Source: Chelonoidis abingdonii (Eukaryota > Chordata > Testudines > Testudinidae). From it: 64,000 bases of DNA. The number at the start of each line of letters is the position of its first letter. Positions within the stretch are counted from its first letter, which is position 1. The DNA lies in assembly GCF_003597395.2 (NCBI RefSeq), contig NC_133773.1:126127982-126191981 (forward strand), written 5' to 3'. Of the stretch, positions 57,360 to 64,000 are shown in pieces. The translations under genes were made by a program, and so were the position numbers. The notes below the pieces were generated by a model that ran no database searches, was not told where the DNA came from, and saw only the letters and a list, made by a program, of their open reading frames with translations.

Positions 57360-57900
57360 GTATAAACAAGGGAATGATTACGGCAAGAAGTTAGGAGGAG
57401 GTATTACTCAGGGCATTTGGGGAGACCACTAGTGCAAAGGATTCAGAAGGAGTTACAAGAACAATTCAAATTCTGGAAAAGCTGCCTTACAAGTAAAGAT
57501 GAAAAAAATCTTTAGTTTAACCAAGAGAAGATTAAGGGATGACTTGGATCACTGTTTACAAGTGCCTATATGGGGAGAAGATTTGATAAGAGAACTGTTT
57601 AATGTAACAGACAAGATCCAGTCAGAAAAGCTAAACAAAGTCAGACTAGAGGTAAAGCGCAAATGTATAACAATGAGAGGTAATTAAACATTGGAACCAT
57701 TTACCTAGAGATGTGGTTGGATATTCCATCACTTGAAGTATTTAAATCAACACAATGTCTTTCTAAAAGATAGCTTCTAGCTGAATTTGTGCTATAAGCT
57801 TGTTTCTAGACACATGGTGAAATTTTGCAGCCTGTGTTATGCAGGAGGGCATATAGTATCACAAATGATCCCTTTTGGTCTTTAAAAAATATATATGAAA
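57360..57900 (+). mobile_element. Old CR1 LINE, 3' end, plus strand
   Basis: Plus-strand frame [15 protein letters not shown] is the CR1 C-terminal block (compare LFSLxKRRLRGDL), and the 3' UTR ends with TGCAGGAGGGCATATAGTAT and CCCTTTTGGTCTTTAAA, as in CR1 3' ends. Decayed. Confidence 0.75.
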
Positions 57901-59499
57901 GAGCCCTTTCCCAAGGAATTCATTATCCCAGAAAAAAAAACTTGCTTCAGGAAGTTGAGCTATATCAGATATTCACCATCATTGCTGGTTTACTTCCCAC
58001 CCTTTTAAGCTACCATCCCCACATATTTTTAATGATCTCTGCATCACACCTGCTAGGTCTAAAAACAGTGCTTTATAGTAAGAAAGCAGGCAGGGCTCTT
58101 GCTTTTCAAATAAAGGTATAAATCCGTGAAAACATGCTTTCACAATCAGTAAATTTCTTAGAGCACTTGTCCTGGACAAGTTATTAGAAAAAAGAAAACA
58201 ACAGAATCCTTGATAATATTATGTCAAGAACTTCCAAGAGCCATAGTGAAGAGAATGTCTCTGATTGGCTAGTTGAAATACAGCCACTTATTAAGATTGC
58301 AAGACCTGTTTTAGTCTTTGGTTTGCTCACTGGTTAGCAGAGAAAAGCAGTAGGCCATGATATAGCACAAACCCAGCATCTGGTCCAGCTGGGCTCTGAA
58401 ACAGTGGGACATGGAGAATGAGATATTTTTGGCAGTGTGGTGCAAGACTTTCTATTATGGAAACAACCTAGGAGATGACCTGGGCTAAAAACTACCTTAG
58501 TCATGAAGAAGGGCTACCAGCAACTGTTGAAAAATCTGCCTAAAGCTGGGCCCTACTGCATCAAACAGAATTCTCAAAAATTCTGTGCAATAATGCTCAA
58601 CACTTAGACTCAATAAATATCAGATGGCTTCCTTCCGTCTGACTCTGATCAATTGGAATTGCAGATGCCCAGCACTTCAGAGGATCAGCAATTTCCATGC
58701 AGCCACCTTTCTCTACTCCTCTTGTCTCAGGCCTTCTGCCTCGCTCATGTCTCTCTCTTCCTTTACTGTCCATACCTCTTTACACACTTAAAGCTCTAGT
58801 CGTTCACTCATTCAGGCAAACCAGCCAGTGAAGTCAATGGATATTTTACCAGAATAAGGAATGTTGGAAAAGGCACTTACTTTTACAGGTGCTTAATTCT
58901 TTTGCTTCTACAACATCCTGTCTAAAGAATTTTAGTTTTAAAGAGTACTGGCACTCCTCTTGTGTGGTAGTGCTTATTTCAAAACTGAAGAGACAGAGAG
59001 AGACACACTAAAAGTACTGATTTATTGCAGTAGAGGAGAAGCATCCCTGCAGCTGCAATAATACACATTTGAAATAGGAGAGAATGGAAAAACCACAGAT
59101 TAGAGTGAGCCTCTGGAATCAACAATTTTCCAGATAATGAAATGTTTTCCCTTTTGTTAGCCAGAAATAGGTCAAAAATCAATATTTGCTCACTCCATTA
59201 ATGGAAAAACAGTCTCAAGAGACACCTACCTGTTATTGAAATTGTTCTCTATACCTTCAATTTACAGTTGCTTTGGTACACCAGAGAGCTAAAAACTAGA
59301 ATTGTCTGCTACCAAGGTAATTTATGGTCTGCCCACTACAAGCCAGAAAAATGACATCCACCAACCATTTCTCATTTAAATCCCTCCTCAAGACTCATTT
59401 CTTCCAGTGTCCCCACTTAACAGCAAATTCATGATATTCACCATCCTATAACTTTCTAATTTTAAGATAAATGTAAAAAATAAAAACAAAACCCCAGAA
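57901..59499. other. No gene seen
   Basis: Unique-looking sequence. It may contain intergenic regulatory DNA upstream of the promoter at 55-56 kb, but I see no specific site. Confidence 0.4.
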
Positions 59500-60960
59500 C
59501 ACAGAACCACTAAGAGAGACATGCAGATGCCTAGACTGACCACGTGATCTTACTGCCGTAAGCCTTTGGATGCTTTCTAGGAGTACCCTGGTCTGTGAGG
59601 TACCTCACTGCCACCTGCCTTAACATGGGAAGTCTTATCTATGTCATCTGCTAAAGATCAGCTCCTCAGCTTCACCAGCCACAGGCAACAGAAGCCCTCA
59701 CCTCTGGACCTGCACAAGCCATACTTATTCACAGATCCGCTGCTTCCAAAGAAACAGTACACCCATATTTACCAGTTCCACCTCAGATCACTGCCCCACT
59801 TAACACATAGCACTTAGATATGTTTATAGTGAAATCAGGTATAGATTTATTGAACAAAGCACTGAGATTCAAGTATTGGAAATAAATAGTTACAGATACA
59901 ATCAAATCATAACAATCATTGTAGAACCTAGACTTAATTAATTAGATACCCTCATGTCATCCTAAGTCCTTTCAGCATTTTACAGCCAGGCTGGCTGTGA
60001 CCCTCCTTTCATAAGGCAAACATGCTTTTAGCTGGTTTCCTCAGCAGAGGAACCTGCGCATTCTCTGATATACCAGATTAATCCTTTGATCTTAGTCATA
60101 AATAGGACACCCCTGCTGACTGTTTTTTTCCCTGTAGATTTTCTCTATAATAGATTTCACAATCTTTCAGCTGGTATCTGGCTCAGTATGCAAATTGGCA
60201 TCCATTGTGAGGCATACAATGCACTCATGACATCAGCGCTGGAATAGGGGAGACCAGGGCACCGTGGCCCTCCCACTTTTAAAAAGTGGACTGGCCTGGC
60301 CACTTTTTGCCATGGTCCCTCACCCCGCCTCTTCCCCTGAGGCCCTGTCTCCCCAGCCAGGCTGGCAGATGGAGCCCAGCCAATGGGTGACGCTATACCA
60401 TGAACCCTCCACCTGCCCAGGGTTTGGGGGCTGAAAGCAGCCCCTGGTCTATGTCCCCGCCCTGAGCAGATGGAGGGTCTGTGGCTCCTCACAGCTGCCT
60501 GGTCACGAGGCTCTTTGCATGGCCAGGTTGTGGCTCTGAGGTGCCATCCCCTAGCCGGAACCAGGTCAGGGTAAGAGCCATGCAGGCAGCTGTGGGGAGC
60601 CACAAACTTTCTACCTGCTTGGGGTGTGGGGGGGCACAGGTCAGGGATACGGGCTGGGAGCTGCTTTGGGTCTCACCCCTCCCCAGGCAGGTGGAGGATC
60701 CATGGCTCCTGGCCCGCTCCGGCTTCCAGCTTGGCCGTGGCCTCAGGCAGAAGGGGCGGGGCCAGACAGAAATAAGCATGTTACCTCCTGCCTGAAAAGA
60801 ACATGTCTGAGATAGGCACTTGATAACTTATCTTAACTCCCAGACCTTAAGAACATAATTTTTAGTGTAAATACATAATTTCATAAATATGACCCATGCA
60901 TACATTTTGTAATGATTATGATGACCAGGGCGCCCAATAGAGCTCTCACATGCCTTTGGT
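59500..60960 (-). mobile_element. LTR-like repeat with a GC-rich insertion
   Basis: AT-rich flanks (59500-60235 and 60779-60960) look like one LTR-type repeat. They are split by a GC-rich block (about 60236-60778) of different composition that has internal repeats of GCAGGTGGAG-like words and open frames on both strands. Neither termini nor target duplications were confirmed. Confidence 0.4.
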
Positions 60961-61118
60961 GAACAATCGTGCCTATAATTGACCCAGGAAATGCCTGTAA
61001 AATACTATGCACCCCTTATGCCCTTTGCCAGTTTGCACCAAGAGGTTGCTCTTTCACACCCTTGTTCTCCTCAGTCCCACCTCCCTACTCTTTGCCACCC
61101 TCCTTGTAAACTGTAGAT

Positions 61119-61784
61119 CAGAGGTTTTCAAACTATGGTCCGTAGCTCCATTCAAGTGGTCCACGGATAATTCCCTCTAAACTATGTGCCTGGGCGGCTG
61201 CACACAAGAGAACAAAGGGCCACCCACCTAATTAGTGGAGCCGTGCCAACGTGGCTCCATTAATTAGGTGCCTGGACCCTGGAGAAGACACATATGTAAA
61301 GTGAGGTGGTGGCCTTGGGAGGGGGAAGTGAGGTGAAAAGAGAAGGTGAGGGGAATTTGGGATGTGCGGGGCTGCGGCAGCCAGAGAAAGAGGCGACTTT
61401 CCCCAGCTCCATGGTTGTAGCTGCTGGGGAGAGACCCCCCTTACCCACCTTCCCAGCCTCAGCTCTGTGGCTGATGTAGTGGTGGGGAGAGACCCCCCTC
61501 CTTCCCATCCCCAGCTTGGACACTGCCGTGGTGGGGGAGAGAGGGCCCATCCTTCACATTAGAAAGGTAAAACTACTGATATTAAAATGTGAATTGTGCA
61601 CTTTTATTTGTAGAACAAAAAAAGTTAATTATTATAAAGTTTTTTTTATATAGTGCTTTTATCCAACCGCTTTACAATAATTAGCTAATGGTACAAACAA
61701 CATTTGGAAAGATCATTAAGTGGTCTGCTGAGACCCTCAGCAATTTTCAAGTGGTCTGCGGAAAAAAAGGTTTGAGAACCACTG
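61119..61784. mobile_element. hAT-type element, 666 bp, with target duplication
   Basis: Inverted ends CAGAGGTTTTCAAACTATGG and GGTTTGAGAACCACTG, flanked by CTGTAGAT (61111-61118) and CTGTAGAC (61785-61792), 8 bp with one mismatch. Near the right end GTGGTCTGC occurs twice. No transposase. Confidence 0.92.
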
Positions 61785-61889
61785 CTGTAGACGGTAAATT
61801 CTCTGGAGCAGGAACTGCTTTTTCCAGAACTTGACAGAAGAGCACAGGACATGTACAATAAATAGCAAACAGTTTACATTCTACTAGTA

Positions 61890-62105
61890 CTGGGATTAAA
61901 GCACAGGACTGAGGTTACGGCACCTGGCTTTTCCTTTTCTGGCTGTGGTCTGACTCCCTCTCTTGGGTCACTTGACCTCTTCAGGCTTCAGTTTCCCCAC
62001 CTATAAAATGGTAGTGAAAATTCCTATTCCATGTACCTTTAATGATGTTTAATTAATTGATATTTGTAAAGCACTTTGAGATCCTCAGGAAATAGCAGCA
62101 GTACT
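61890..62105 (+). repeat. MIR SINE
   Basis: MIR layout: TGGGATTAAAGCACAGGACT, CTTGACCTCTTCAGGCTTCA, CCCCACCTATAAAATGG, ending TTTGTAAAGCACTTTGAGAT. Old copy. Confidence 0.8.
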
Positions 62106-62277
62106 CTTATTTGAACTGCAAAGTGTAGCAATGTTATGGAAATGATCTGCATAAGATTCAGCTAATTGTTCTTTCAACCATCAGTTAATGTCTTTTGGGA
62201 CTCGAGTTATTTTTTTTCCCTTTTCCAAAAATGAATTAAAAACCACAATGGTCCTGTAGCAGAGTTGCTGTTTACTT

Positions 62278-63322
62278 TGACATTCCCCTGGTGTTATCTG
62301 AACCAGTGATCTGCTAGGTCACTCCAATCCTTGACTCTGGGAGCCAGCCTTACCCTGCTCTGCTGTGAGAACCCCCACTCCTGAATTATTCACACACAGC
62401 CTCTGGCATGTAAGCTGCTCCTTGCTTTGTGCAACTAAATGACACTAGCTAATATCTCCGGTCCCAGACTCAACCCTAGGAACCTCCATCTTGCAGTGTC
62501 CAGTTATGTCCGCTGAACACTGCAAGTTTATATGAGTTCATCAATTTAACAAAGATATTGATATGCACCAGGCTTGTTATCCCAAGGGGAGTCTCTAGCA
62601 CACTTTAAACCAAACACACTGCTTCAGGTAGAACAAATAAATGTATTAACTACAAAGACAGATTTTAAGTGATTATAAGTTAAAACATAAGTCACATTTG
62701 GTCAAATTAAATAAATCAAAATGCATTCTAAGCTGATCTTAACACTTTCAGTGCCCTTACAAACTTAGATGCTTCTCAGCACAGGCTGGCTTCTTGTCCT
62801 TCAGCCAGGCTCTCTCCTTTGATCAGCACTTCAGTCGCTTGGTGGTGATGTCTGTAGATGGGGGTGGAAGAGAAAGAAAGAGCATGGCAAACATCTCTCC
62901 CTTTTATCATGTTTCTTCTTCCTTCTTGGCTTTGTCCCCCCCATTTCAGGGTCAGGTGAGCACTTACCTCATCGCAGTCCATGACTGACCAAAGGAAGGG
63001 TGGTGACTCACTCAAGAGTGCAACAGATCCTTTGTTGTCGCCTAGGCCAGTGTCCTTTGTTCCTGTGAAGCTAGGCTGGGTTTGTCTCATACATGCCCTG
63101 ATGAGGTCTGAACTGCCCCTCTGCTCTTGGAGAGTTTTTGTCTGGGCTTGTTTAGTCATGAGGACACATTTTCAGCCTCATAACTATATACATGAAATTA
63201 CAACCTCAGTGAATCATGAGCCTTCTGAAGACACCTGACATGACAAAACTTTGCATTGGATACCACACAATTATTTTTCTAGGATGAACATGGGGTGTTC
63301 CTATGAGGTACAGAACATCACA
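62278..63322 (-). mobile_element. Solo LTR of an endogenous retroelement
   Basis: On the minus strand it starts TGTGATGTTCTGTACC at 63322 and ends GGGGAATGTCA at 62278, a TG...CA span of 1045 bp. No primer-binding site or coding sequence adjoins, so it is probably solo. Target duplication is not clear (ACTT against ACTA). Confidence 0.55.
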
Positions 63323-63334
63323 ACTAAGCACTCC

Positions 63335-63959
63335 CTTTGGCCCGAGGTGTGTCTACATCACCCTGGCTCTGTTTCTCCTCTTTGGAGCCCCTTAAGAGCT
63401 CCTTCCAGACTTTCTTGGGACTACCACCAACCACTGCCTGGTGCTGGGTTGATAGCCTAAAGCAATTTAAAGGAGTCCTCAGTGTCCCCAAAATAAAGTC
63501 CACTATAGCAGCACAGAAGTTTACACTCACATCCAGCTCTTCTATCACACACAGAGTTCTTACTCTGTCCCAGATAAATGTTCTTCACAGAGATATTGAT
63601 CGTGTCCTTCCTAGTGGAAACTCAGCCTCTGGCTCTGGCTCCGGCTCCCTTCTTCCAATGATTGCACTTCCTGTTCTGAGAGCAAGCGTTATATATACCG
63701 CTATCCTTCAGAGAGCTTCCTCCTGATTGTCTGGAAGAAAAGAGAGCCCCACTTCCTCTCCACCCCCATAGGTCTTCTGGTTCCCAGGCCCTTAAAAGGA
63801 CAGTATTCTATTTTTTCCCATCTAGTTACTAACTCTCTGGAACTAAATTCCCCTCTTCTTGCTACATGACCATTTCTAGGGCCTTTATTTATTCCAATAT
63901 CCCTGGAATGGGGTCTTCTGGCCCCCTCCAGTCTTAAAGGGCCAATATACCCCATAACA
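63335..63959 (-). mobile_element. LTR of another endogenous retroelement
   Basis: On the minus strand it starts TGTTATGGGGTATATTGGCC at 63959. It contains TATA-like TATATATAACGC near 63690. The inner boundary near 63335 is approximate, and it abuts the LTR at 62278-63322. Confidence 0.5.
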
Positions 63960-64000
63960 GGACCCCTTAGGTCCTAGAGAATTGGGTGTTTTTCATATTG

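Noticed and set aside
60157..60815. Overlapping open frames on both strands
   Set aside because: GC-rich inserted block. Frames overlap on both strands and show no domain.

Overview
The window is vertebrate nuclear DNA, most likely from a cryptodiran turtle. The evidence is the mix of repeats: a CR1 LINE of about 3.8 kb, two tRNA-derived SINEs with box A/box B heads of the type known from cryptodiran turtles, several PIF/Harbinger and hAT elements, MIR relics and LTR elements. Nothing looks prokaryotic. I find no operon and no intact host protein-coding gene. The species is an inference.

Left part (1-19 kb): a reversed Harbinger fragment (1-437), AT-rich sequence, a short hAT element (4870-4992), and a minus-strand Ty3/gypsy-type retroelement (about 6.5-9.5 kb) in which integrase lies upstream of RNase H. 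A jockey-like LINE fragment follows (9965-11215). A Tigger-like transposon (11302-19052) then carries a 3.6 kb Harbinger insertion (14569-18193), a second noisy copy of the Harbinger interior (11406-14465) and a 25-N gap. That second copy looks like a gap-filling artefact.

Middle (19-55 kb): a Harbinger-type MITE split by a hAT element (20.5-21.2 kb), the long CR1 on the minus strand (21.9-25.7 kb), and repeats carrying hammerhead-ribozyme-like cores (26.0, 32.3 and 36.8 kb, with a relic at 2.8 kb). hAT elements with 8-bp target duplications lie at 30.2, 37.5 and 43.6 kb; the last carries transposase relics. Further right are a second LINE fragment (46.1-47.2 kb), an LTR split by a SINE (47.3-47.9 kb), and a Harbinger transposase copy (48.9-51.9 kb) interrupted by a KRAB-like exon, LTR sequence and a SINE.

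Right part (55-64 kb): a GC- and CpG-rich block at about 55.1-56.0 kb looks like a promoter, with CCAAT and GC boxes and a minus-strand splice donor at 55660. If so, most of the window to its left is intron of an unidentified minus-strand gene. I list four short candidate exons at low confidence. Beyond it are old CR1s, LTRs, another hAT with target duplications, and a MIR.

The elements do not work together as a system. The window is a layered record of transposon insertions in and upstream of one probable gene.
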